Assembly: GCF_000766795.1 (NCBI RefSeq)
Contig: NZ_JPDS01000001.1
Location: forward strand, 253,001-317,000
Length of the DNA stretch: 64,000 nucleotides
Source: Polaribacter sp. Hel1_85
GTDB lineage: Bacteria > Bacteroidota > Bacteroidia > Flavobacteriales > Flavobacteriaceae
Reading direction: 5' to 3'
Each line of letters opens with the position of its first letter. Positions within the stretch are counted from its first letter, which is position 1. Shown piece by piece: positions 35,869 to 44,131 of this stretch. The notes below the pieces were generated by a model, which saw only the letters and a list, made by a program, of their open reading frames with translations, ran no database searches and was not told the origin of the DNA. The translations under genes and the position numbers were made by a program.

Positions 35869-35876
35869 TAAATTTG
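35869..35876 (+). promoter_or_regulatory. -7 promoter element of the small LuxR-type gene
   Basis: TAAATTTG fits TAnnTTTG. It lies over the possible TTG start at 35874 and so supports the ATG at 35904 instead. Confidence 0.6.
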
Positions 35877-35903
35877 AGTATTCATTTTAAATATAAATTA
35901 GGC

Positions 35904-36308
35904 ATGGGAATAATTAAATTATATAAAAAAATTGAATATGAAAAAGAAGACAATTATAAAGTAACCCAAAGAAAAAACCTTCCAATTAGTTTTGTGAAAG
36001 ATTTTCTTTTCTTTTTTAATATTTCTTTAGAAGATATACCTAAGCTAATGGAGTTTTCCGAAGAATTAGAAAATGAAAAGCAATTTATTCTTAAACATAA
36101 AAAACAATTTGATTCTTTAACTTTTAAAGAAAAACAGGTGTTTAAACATGTAATGGAAGGTAAGAAATCAAATGAAATTGCTAAACTACTTTTTGTTGAA
36201 ACTACCACGATTTCTACGCATAGAAAACATATCAAACAAAAATTAAACTTAGAATCAATATTTGATTGGTATAAATATGCAAAGGCATTTAAATTAATTG
36301 AATTTTAG
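35904..36308 (+). CDS. Small LuxR-type helix-turn-helix regulator without a receiver
   Basis: 134 residues from the ATG at 35904, MGIIKLYKKIEYEKEDNYKV. The C-terminal LuxR-type HTH has FDSLTFKEKQVFKHVMEGKKSNEIAKLLFVETTTISTHRKHIKQKL. The N-terminal half has no receiver or ligand domain that I can recognise. It ends 102 bp before the giant LRR gene and on the same strand, so it may control that gene or be co-regulated with it. Confidence 0.82.
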   Translation: MGIIKLYKKIEYEKEDNYKVTQRKNLPISFVKDFLFFFNISLEDIPKLMEFSEELENEKQFILKHKKQFDSLTFKEKQVFKHVMEGKKSNEIAKLLFVETTTISTHRKHIKQKLNLESIFDWYKYAKAFKLIEF

Positions 36309-36322
36309 GGCTTTATAACTTC

Positions 36323-36344
36323 AAATACCTACTTGTAGGTATTT
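36323..36344. promoter_or_regulatory. 10-bp-arm palindrome upstream of the giant LRR gene
   Basis: AAATACCTAC (36323-36332) and GTAGGTATTT (36335-36344) are perfect complements across TT. It is 20 bp upstream of the -7 box, where an activator would bind, and 14 bp after the LuxR-type gene's stop. It could also act as a weak terminator for that gene. Confidence 0.5.
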
Positions 36345-36364
36345 TATTGAGTTACTAATAAAAC

Positions 36365-36372
36365 TATTTTTG
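36365..36372 (+). promoter_or_regulatory. -7 promoter element of the giant LRR gene
   Basis: TATTTTTG fits TAnnTTTG, 38 bp before the ATG at 36411. Confidence 0.55.
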
Positions 36373-36410
36373 AAAAACTAAACAAATATTATAACTAAAA
36401 CCAAATTACT

Positions 36411-39400
36411 ATGAAAACAAAACTATTTTTTTTAGGAATCTTTTTTTTGAGCTTAAATTTTCTCGCTCAAACAGTACCTGTTTCAGATTCAAATTTTGAG
36501 CAGGCTTTAATAGACTTAGGCTGGGACACAAATGGATTAAATGGAAACATACTTAATTCTGATGTTATAAAAATTGATAGTTTAAAAATCTGGAATCCAA
36601 CAGGTATGGTAGATCCACTTATAAATATTAATAATCCGCATTTAACAAATGTAACAGGTAAAATAAAAGATATTTCTGCTATAAAATTTATGCCTAAACT
36701 TACTTATTTATATGCTGGTTATAATGATATTGAAGAAATTGATGTTTCTAACAATCCGCTTTTAACGTATTTAGATATTAGAGTTAATAAACTTACAGAA
36801 ATAGATGTGAGTAAGAATCCTTTTTTGTTTGTTATAAATGTAGCATTCAATAATTTATCCTTAATAGATGTAACTAATAACCCTAATTTGGTTGTTTTTG
36901 CTATTTATAAAAATTCTATTTATAATGTTGATGTAACTAAAAACCCAGAATTAGTTCAATTCTCATTTGGTAATAACCCTATAGAAAATATAAATATTAC
37001 AGATAACCCTAAACTTGTTGATGTTGATATTTCTTACACTAGCTTAACTAGCGTTAATTTCTGTGAAAACAAATTTTTAACAAGAGTAAGAGCTATAGAT
37101 ACAAAACTTACAGAATTAAACTTAATTGCAAATCCGTTTTTAACAAGATTAGATTTTATAAATAATCCTAATATTTCTACATTAAATTTAATTAATAATG
37201 TAAATATAGATACGTTAAATGTTGTAGGAAATATTGGGTTAACTTCTTTAAACCTTAAAAATGGAGGTAACACAAAAATTAAAGAATTTAAAAGTTTACA
37301 AAATCCACAATTAACTTGTATAGACGTAGATAATATAGAATATTCAAATACTACTTCTATATGGCTTTATAAAGACACAACTACAAGTTATAGTGAAGAT
37401 TGTCAAGAAGGGAAAGTATATTTTCCTGATACAACTTTAGAACAACAATTTGTAGATCAAGAAGCCGACGATGTTTTAGATAATTATGTAAGTGAAGAAA
37501 ACTTATCTAAAATTAAAGAACTTACAATATCTGGAAATATAAAAGATATAACAGGTTTAGAAAGAATTACTAACTTAGAAAAACTTAATATTATAGAAAG
37601 CGATATTGCCCAAGGTATAATTTCTGCACAGCCTAATTTAAAAGAGTTGTATGTTATCCAAGATAATAGTTATGAAATGGAAACTTTAAATTTAAATGGA
37701 AATTCAAAATTAGAAAAAATTTCTGTTAGTCATTTAGGGTTAAAAACGTTAACAATTAATAATAATTCTCCCTTACAAAGTTTATATGTTGCTTATAATA
37801 ATTTAACCAACTTATCTTTTCCGAAAGCTAACTTAACTTATTTTAATGCTTCTGATAACCCATTAGAAAGTTTGAATTTTGATAATGCAAATTTACTTGA
37901 AAGTATTTTTTTAGAAAATATGACATCATTAAATACATTATCATTAAATAATTGTTCCTTATTAAGAGATTTAACTCTTTCTGCCTCTAACTTATCTGCA
38001 ATAAATTTACAATCATTAGTAGAATTAAATGTTTTAAAGATAATTAGTAATTCAAAACCATTAGCCATAGATATTAGTAACAATACAAAACTTGAATTTC
38101 TGTCATTAATTAATAATGGTATGACCAGCTTAGATGTTTCTAATAATTTATCATTAATTAGTATTGAAATTTCTAACAATAAAATAACAAATTTTAATCT
38201 TGCAAACAACTCATTAATTTCGACATTAAATATTGGTGGTAATAAAGATTTAGTTGTCGACATTTCTAACAAAAAAGATTTGACTCATTTTAATTGTTCT
38301 ACGACTAATTTAAACGTATTGGATGTTTCTAAAAACGATAAATTATATGATTTAAATGCTTCTAATAATAATTTAAATAGTGTAGATGTTTCAAATAATT
38401 TTAACTTAGCTAAGTTAAATATTTCTGCAAATAATTTATCACAAATAGATATTTCTAAAAACACAAATCTTGTAGATTTTAGTGGATCTAATAATAGTTT
38501 TACAGAAATCAATACAAGTTTAAATACCAAATTGATAAATGTTTATGTTTCATCTAACAACTTAAGTTCAGTAAACCTTACTACTAATAATCTAATTAAG
38601 TCTTTAGATGTTTCTAACAATACAATTACACAATTGGTTGTTAGTAGTTTAGATAATTTAGACTATTTGTATTGTCAAGAAAATACTATTAGTTCTTTAG
38701 ATGTTAGTAATAATAAAAGTTTAAGATATTTAAATGTTAGAAATAATAATATTTCAGCAATAGATCTAGCAAATAATTCAAACTTAAACAATTTTTTGGC
38801 TAGTAATAATGATTTTACAACATTAGATTTTAAAAACAACTTAAGTCTTTCAGTAATAGATTTAATGGATAATAAATTGGCAACAGTCAATTTAAACGCA
38901 GGTTTTAATATAAAAAAGTATTCAAATGGTACTATTATTCCTTTAAGTCTAAATTTAAAAAATAACCCAAATTTAACTTGTGTACAAGTTGATGATGTTG
39001 CTTTTGCAAAAGAAAATTGGAAAAATATAGATAATGAGGAAATTTACAATTTAGACTGCGATTATACAAGAGAAGAATTTGTAGAACTAGATGATAGTTC
39101 TTTTGAAAGCAGATTAATTACTTTGGGTTTTGATTCGAACGGATTAAATGGTACTATTAAATTATCAGAAGCAAAAGCTATAGATTCTTTAAAGTTAGAG
39201 AATGTAGTAATTAAAAGTTTTAAAGGCTTAGATAGTATGACAAATGTTACCTATTTAAATTTAAATAATTCGTCATTAAACAGCTTAAAACTACCTAAGT
39301 TGCCTAAATTAAAACATGTATCTGCAAGGAGTAATGAAATAACATCTTTAGATTTAACTCAAGTAGAAATGTTAGAATATTTAGATGTGACAGAAAATAG

Positions 39401-42400
39401 ATTAACTAATCTAGATATGTCATTAAACATAAAAATGAAAAATTTATATGTAGGTAATAACAATATTTCTAAACTAGATATTTCTAAAAATATTGATTTA
39501 GAAGATTTTTATATACACCAAAATAAATTGGAAGCCATAGATGTTTCAACAAATACTAAACTAAAACGTCTTTGGGGAAGTCAAAATGATATAACGACAT
39601 TAAATATAGCAACAAATATAAATTTAGAACAATTAAATTTTGATTTAAATTTAAATTTAACAACTGTAGATTTATCTAATAATGTTAAACTTAATAGAAT
39701 TCATTTTTGGCAAACAGCAATTACAACAATAGATGTTACTATGTTGCCAGATTTAGAAAGGTTATATGTTTCAGATTCTAAATTAACAGCCTTAGACATT
39801 AGTAAAAACCCGAAGTTATATGATGTAAGATTAGGTGAAAATGATATTACAGAATTAGATGTTTCAAATAATCCGTTATTAGAAAGAATTGATGCTTTTG
39901 ATGCGAAGCTAACAACATTTGATGTTTCTAATAATACTCAATTAAAAAGATTGTTCTTAAATAGTAATGAACTTACATCTATTAATTTAAATAATGGAAC
40001 AAATTCGAATATTACAGAAATTGATTTGTCAGAAAATATAGATTTAACTTGTGTACAAGTAGATGATGTAACATTTGCAACAGATAATTGGACACTTATT
40101 AATGATACAGCGGTTTATAATTTAGACTGTGGTTATGAAACAAATGAACCAATTGTTTTAATACCAGACACAAATTTTGAGCAAGCCTTAATAGATTTAG
40201 GTTTTGACACCAATGGATTGAATGGAAATATTTTAATATCAGAAGCACAAGTAATAGATAGTTTAAATATTCAAGACCCAATAAATAATACTTTGTTACC
40301 AAATGTAACAGCTAAAATTCAAAGTTTACAAGGAATAGAAGCAATGACCAATTTGGTTTCTTTAGAATCAGGAAATAACGAGCTAACCTCCGTAGATTTA
40401 TTTCACAATACAGCGTTAACTAATTTATTTGTAAATGACAATCAATTAACAACAATAGATATTTCTAATAATACAGCTTTAGAACGTTTTGGAATTATGA
40501 GAAACCAAATATCGAGCGTTGATGTTTCAATACTCCCAATGTTAAAAGATTTATTTGTGCATGGAAATCAATTAACATCAATTGACGTTTCTAACAATCT
40601 GAATCTAACTATTTTTTATGCTTTTGATAATTTATTAACCTCTTTAGATGTAACACAAAACACATTGTTAGAAATATTACGTTTAGAGAATAATTATGAA
40701 TTACAGCCAAATAACCAAATATCAACTTTAGATTTATCAAACAATATCAATTTAAAAGATTTACGTTTTTCAAATAATCCAATTGATGCAATTGATATAA
40801 GTAATAATTTAGATTTAGAATTTATTACTTTTTACGGAGTTGGATTATCAAGTCTAGATGTATCTCAAAACACAAAATTGAAAAGAATTTATTCTGGATA
40901 TAATAATAATTTAAGTTCAATAGATGTTTCTAATAATCTAGATTTAGAATGGTTGACTATTGTAAATAATAATTTTACAAGTATTGATGTTTCAAACAAC
41001 ATCAAATTACAATATTTAGTAATGGATAATAATAGTTTATCTACTGTTGATGTAACTAACAACCCAGAACTATATTGGTTATCTTTTGAAAATAATGCCA
41101 TTTCTACTATTGATATCAGTAATAATAGTAGTTTGACAAACTTGTACTTAAACGGAAACGATTTAGCAAGTTTAGATGTAAGTAATAATCTGTTATTAGG
41201 AGAAGGAGATCCACAATATCAATCAGTATTTTTAAATGAGAATCCGAATTTAACTTGTATTCAAATTGATGAAAGCCAAAATACAAGTAATTGGGTAAAA
41301 GATGATTCTGCAATATTTAGCACAAATTGTTCAGGAGAAAATACAATTGTAACAATTCTAGATACAAACTTTGAACAAGCGTTGATAGATTTAGGTTTTG
41401 ACACCAATGGATTAAATGGAAATATTTTAATATCAGAAGCACAAGTAATAGACAGTTTAAATATTCAAGACCCAATAAACAATACTTTGTTACCTAACGT
41501 TTCAGCTAAAATTAAAAGTTTACAAGGAATTGAAGTAATGACCAATTTGGTTTCTTTAGAAGCAGGAATAAATGAATTAACTTCAATAGATTTAAGTCAA
41601 AATACAGCGTTAACTAATTTATTTTTAAATGACAATCAATTAACAAGTATTGATGTTTCTAACAACACAGCTTTAGAACGTTTTGGAATTATGCGAAATC
41701 AAATCTCGAGCGTTGATGTTTCAATACTCCCAATGTTAAAAGATTTATTTGTGCATGGAAATCAATTAACATCAATTGATGTTTCAAAAAACCCGGAATT
41801 AAACTGGTTTTTCACATCAGACAATCTATTAACTAGTATAGATTTATCAAACAATACAATGTTAAAACGTATTGATATCTATAATAATGAATTAGCTTCA
41901 ATTGATGTAAGTTTGTTATCAGTTTTAGAAGATTTAAGAATTGCTAACAACAAATTAACATACTTAGATGTTTCTAGTAACACTAATTTATTTGCAATTA
42001 GTTGTAATGGTAATCAGCTAAATACTTTAAATGTTAAAAACGGAAACAATAGTAATTTTACATATTTTGATGCAAGCAATAATCCTAATTTAACATGTAT
42101 TCAAGTAGATGATGTAGATTTTTCAATAACAAACTGGGATAAAATAGATGTAACTTCAAGTTTTAATACAGACTGTAATATTGCTCCAATTGTTTCTTTT
42201 TCAGATACAATAATGAAAGCAGCTTTAGTTGCAGATCCTATTATAAATAGTAATGGAGATTCTGAAATCCAAGTTTTAGAAGCAGAAGCAATAACAGAAA
42301 CTTTAACAGCTGAAGGACTTGGAATTTCTGACTTAACTGGAGTTGAAGCTTTTATTAATATTACAGGGTTAAATATTAGAAATAATAATTTAACAAACGT

Positions 42401-44078
42401 TGACTTATCAAAAAACACAAAGTTAACTTGGTTGAGTATAGATCAAAATCAATTAACAAGTTTAGATATAAGTCCGTTAACAAGTTTAGAAATACTTTAT
42501 GCTGGCGATAATAAAATAGCATCTATTGATGTTTCTAATAATACTTTGTTAAAGAAACTTTGGTTAAATATTAATGAGTTAACCTCCATTGATATTTCTT
42601 CAAATACAAATTTAGAAGAGTTACAATTAGATTGGAACTTTAACTTAGCTTCTGTGGATTTTGTCAATAACTTGGCACTAAATAGAATTCACTTATGGAA
42701 AACACCAATTAATACAATAGATGTTTCAATGCTAGTAGGTTTAGAAAGATTGTATGTTTCTGAAACCAATTTAACATCAATAGATCTTACAAAAAACATT
42801 AAATTATATGATCTTAGATCAGGTGGAAATAATATATCTTCTTTCAATTTCACAAAAAATATAGAGTTAGAAAGAATTGATATAAAAGACTGTGATGTTG
42901 AAAATATAGATATTTCAAATAACACAAAACTAAAAAGGTTTTGGGCAGATGAAAATGTACTTACAGGAATAGATCTTTCTAAAAACATATTATTAGAAGA
43001 ACTTATTTTAAGCCATAATAATATTGAAAATATAGATATTAGTAAGAATCTAAATATTACAAAATTTGCAATTGTAGACAATGGTTTGGTAAGAGCATAT
43101 TTAAGAAATGGTAACAATGCAGCAATTTCAGAGTTTGATATTTCAAATAATAGTTCTTTAGTTTGTATTGCTGTTGATGATGTGGATTATTCCAATACAA
43201 ATTGGACTAATAAAGATGAAACCGCTTCTTACAATACAGATTGTAATTCAGAATGGGAAGTGTATACAACTGATGAAAATTTAGATAATGCATTAACTGT
43301 AATCACTGGTTTAGATGATGATAATGATGGTGTAATAACCTATGAAGAAGCACAAGCTTTTACTGGTGATTTAGATTTAAGCGGATTAAATATTACTAGT
43401 GTAGCTGGTTTAGAAGCATTTACTAATGCAGCAAGTATAAATATTTCTGGAAATAGTATTACAGATATTAGTAGCCTTTTAAATGCAGATACTGTAATAA
43501 TTTCTTCAAGAACAACAGGTGAAAAGAAATCACTAGCCAGAACTGGTAATGGTATTAAAGTTTTAAATGTTGCTAATAATTTAATAGAAGAAGTAGACAT
43601 TTCTAAGCTAACAACTATTGTAGAACTTGATATTAGTAATAATAAATTAACATATTTAAATCTTAATAATGGGGCAAATAGTAATCTAATAAATTTAGAT
43701 GTAACTGGTAATGCAGATTTAAGTTGTATTCAAGTTGATAATGTTTCTGATTCTAATAATAATACTAGTTGGAAAAAAGATGCAACTGCAACATATAATA
43801 CATATTGTGCAAGAACATTATCTGTAAATGAAGATTTCTTAAAAGAAAACATTGGTATTTATCCAAATCCAGCAACTACTAATATTAAAGTTTCAGTTTT
43901 AAACGGATTAGAATTAAAATCTGTAGAAGTATATAGTTTAGTTGGTAAACGATTATTAATAAATAAAAATGATGAAATTAACATTAGTAATTTATCAACA
44001 GGAATTTATTTTGTAAGAATAATCACAGATAAAGGTTTTATTAATAAAAAACTGATAAAAAATAAAAAGAAAAAGTGA
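36411..44078 (+). CDS. Giant secreted leucine-rich-repeat protein with T9SS sorting domain
   Basis: 2555 residues. Signal peptide MKTKLFFLGIFFLSLNFLAQ, then seven modules of about 275-550 residues. Most modules open with the pattern (D)TNFEQALIDLGFDTNGLNGNI or a relative, fill with LRRs of about 21 residues (LTSLDVSNNTAL type), and close with a two-Cys cap NLTCIQVDDV...NW...DC. Modules begin near residues 22, 335, 888, 1245, 1645, 1925 and 2280. The last two openers look EF-hand-like (SNGDSEIQVLEA; DDDNDGVITYEEA). The C-terminus IGIYPNPATTNIKVSV ... LSTGIYFVRI is a type A T9SS sorting domain, so the protein goes to the surface or medium. It looks like an adhesin or binder (inference). Confidence 0.9.
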   Translation: MKTKLFFLGIFFLSLNFLAQTVPVSDSNFEQALIDLGWDTNGLNGNILNSDVIKIDSLKIWNPTGMVDPLININNPHLTNVTGKIKDISAIKFMPKLTYLYAGYNDIEEIDVSNNPLLTYLDIRVNKLTEIDVSKNPFLFVINVAFNNLSLIDVTNNPNLVVFAIYKNSIYNVDVTKNPELVQFSFGNNPIENINITDNPKLVDVDISYTSLTSVNFCENKFLTRVRAIDTKLTELNLIANPFLTRLDFINNPNISTLNLINNVNIDTLNVVGNIGLTSLNLKNGGNTKIKEFKSLQNPQLTCIDVDNIEYSNTTSIWLYKDTTTSYSEDCQEGKVYFPDTTLEQQFVDQEADDVLDNYVSEENLSKIKELTISGNIKDITGLERITNLEKLNIIESDIAQGIISAQPNLKELYVIQDNSYEMETLNLNGNSKLEKISVSHLGLKTLTINNNSPLQSLYVAYNNLTNLSFPKANLTYFNASDNPLESLNFDNANLLESIFLENMTSLNTLSLNNCSLLRDLTLSASNLSAINLQSLVELNVLKIISNSKPLAIDISNNTKLEFLSLINNGMTSLDVSNNLSLISIEISNNKITNFNLANNSLISTLNIGGNKDLVVDISNKKDLTHFNCSTTNLNVLDVSKNDKLYDLNASNNNLNSVDVSNNFNLAKLNISANNLSQIDISKNTNLVDFSGSNNSFTEINTSLNTKLINVYVSSNNLSSVNLTTNNLIKSLDVSNNTITQLVVSSLDNLDYLYCQENTISSLDVSNNKSLRYLNVRNNNISAIDLANNSNLNNFLASNNDFTTLDFKNNLSLSVIDLMDNKLATVNLNAGFNIKKYSNGTIIPLSLNLKNNPNLTCVQVDDVAFAKENWKNIDNEEIYNLDCDYTREEFVELDDSSFESRLITLGFDSNGLNGTIKLSEAKAIDSLKLENVVIKSFKGLDSMTNVTYLNLNNSSLNSLKLPKLPKLKHVSARSNEITSLDLTQVEMLEYLDVTENRLTNLDMSLNIKMKNLYVGNNNISKLDISKNIDLEDFYIHQNKLEAIDVSTNTKLKRLWGSQNDITTLNIATNINLEQLNFDLNLNLTTVDLSNNVKLNRIHFWQTAITTIDVTMLPDLERLYVSDSKLTALDISKNPKLYDVRLGENDITELDVSNNPLLERIDAFDAKLTTFDVSNNTQLKRLFLNSNELTSINLNNGTNSNITEIDLSENIDLTCVQVDDVTFATDNWTLINDTAVYNLDCGYETNEPIVLIPDTNFEQALIDLGFDTNGLNGNILISEAQVIDSLNIQDPINNTLLPNVTAKIQSLQGIEAMTNLVSLESGNNELTSVDLFHNTALTNLFVNDNQLTTIDISNNTALERFGIMRNQISSVDVSILPMLKDLFVHGNQLTSIDVSNNLNLTIFYAFDNLLTSLDVTQNTLLEILRLENNYELQPNNQISTLDLSNNINLKDLRFSNNPIDAIDISNNLDLEFITFYGVGLSSLDVSQNTKLKRIYSGYNNNLSSIDVSNNLDLEWLTIVNNNFTSIDVSNNIKLQYLVMDNNSLSTVDVTNNPELYWLSFENNAISTIDISNNSSLTNLYLNGNDLASLDVSNNLLLGEGDPQYQSVFLNENPNLTCIQIDESQNTSNWVKDDSAIFSTNCSGENTIVTILDTNFEQALIDLGFDTNGLNGNILISEAQVIDSLNIQDPINNTLLPNVSAKIKSLQGIEVMTNLVSLEAGINELTSIDLSQNTALTNLFLNDNQLTSIDVSNNTALERFGIMRNQISSVDVSILPMLKDLFVHGNQLTSIDVSKNPELNWFFTSDNLLTSIDLSNNTMLKRIDIYNNELASIDVSLLSVLEDLRIANNKLTYLDVSSNTNLFAISCNGNQLNTLNVKNGNNSNFTYFDASNNPNLTCIQVDDVDFSITNWDKIDVTSSFNTDCNIAPIVSFSDTIMKAALVADPIINSNGDSEIQVLEAEAITETLTAEGLGISDLTGVEAFINITGLNIRNNNLTNVDLSKNTKLTWLSIDQNQLTSLDISPLTSLEILYAGDNKIASIDVSNNTLLKKLWLNINELTSIDISSNTNLEELQLDWNFNLASVDFVNNLALNRIHLWKTPINTIDVSMLVGLERLYVSETNLTSIDLTKNIKLYDLRSGGNNISSFNFTKNIELERIDIKDCDVENIDISNNTKLKRFWADENVLTGIDLSKNILLEELILSHNNIENIDISKNLNITKFAIVDNGLVRAYLRNGNNAAISEFDISNNSSLVCIAVDDVDYSNTNWTNKDETASYNTDCNSEWEVYTTDENLDNALTVITGLDDDNDGVITYEEAQAFTGDLDLSGLNITSVAGLEAFTNAASINISGNSITDISSLLNADTVIISSRTTGEKKSLARTGNGIKVLNVANNLIEEVDISKLTTIVELDISNNKLTYLNLNNGANSNLINLDVTGNADLSCIQVDNVSDSNNNTSWKKDATATYNTYCARTLSVNEDFLKENIGIYPNPATTNIKVSVLNGLELKSVEVYSLVGKRLLINKNDEINISNLSTGIYFVRIITDKGFINKKLIKNKKKK
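40167..40595 (+). repeat. Internal DNA duplication in the LRR gene, unit 1
   Basis: Nearly the same bases as 41361-41789, exactly 1194 bp (398 codons) away, in frame. It covers the opener and first LRRs of module 4. Confidence 0.75.
41361..41789 (+). repeat. Internal DNA duplication in the LRR gene, unit 2
   Basis: Partner of 40167-40595. Long blocks are identical, such as AGAACGTTTTGGAATTATG and TTTATTTGTGCATGGAAATC. It covers the opener of module 5. Confidence 0.75.
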
Positions 44079-44094
44079 AATTTGTTTTGATTGA

Positions 44095-44129
44095 AAAAGC
44101 GAGTTGATGAAAGTCAACTCGTTTTTTTT
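44095..44129. terminator. Bidirectional terminator between LRR and TonB receptor genes
   Basis: CGAGTTGA pairs with TCAACTCG across TGAAAG, with A-run left and eight T right. Confidence 0.85.
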
Positions 44130-44131
44130 AA

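Noticed and set aside
40167..41789. Possible CRISPR or tandem-repeat locus
   Set aside because: The repeats are hundreds of bases, in frame, and encode LRR modules. There is no spacer structure.
36411..44078. Many antisense frames of 65-144 codons within the giant LRR gene
   Set aside because: They arise from the low-complexity repeats of the sense gene and contain no motif or start context.
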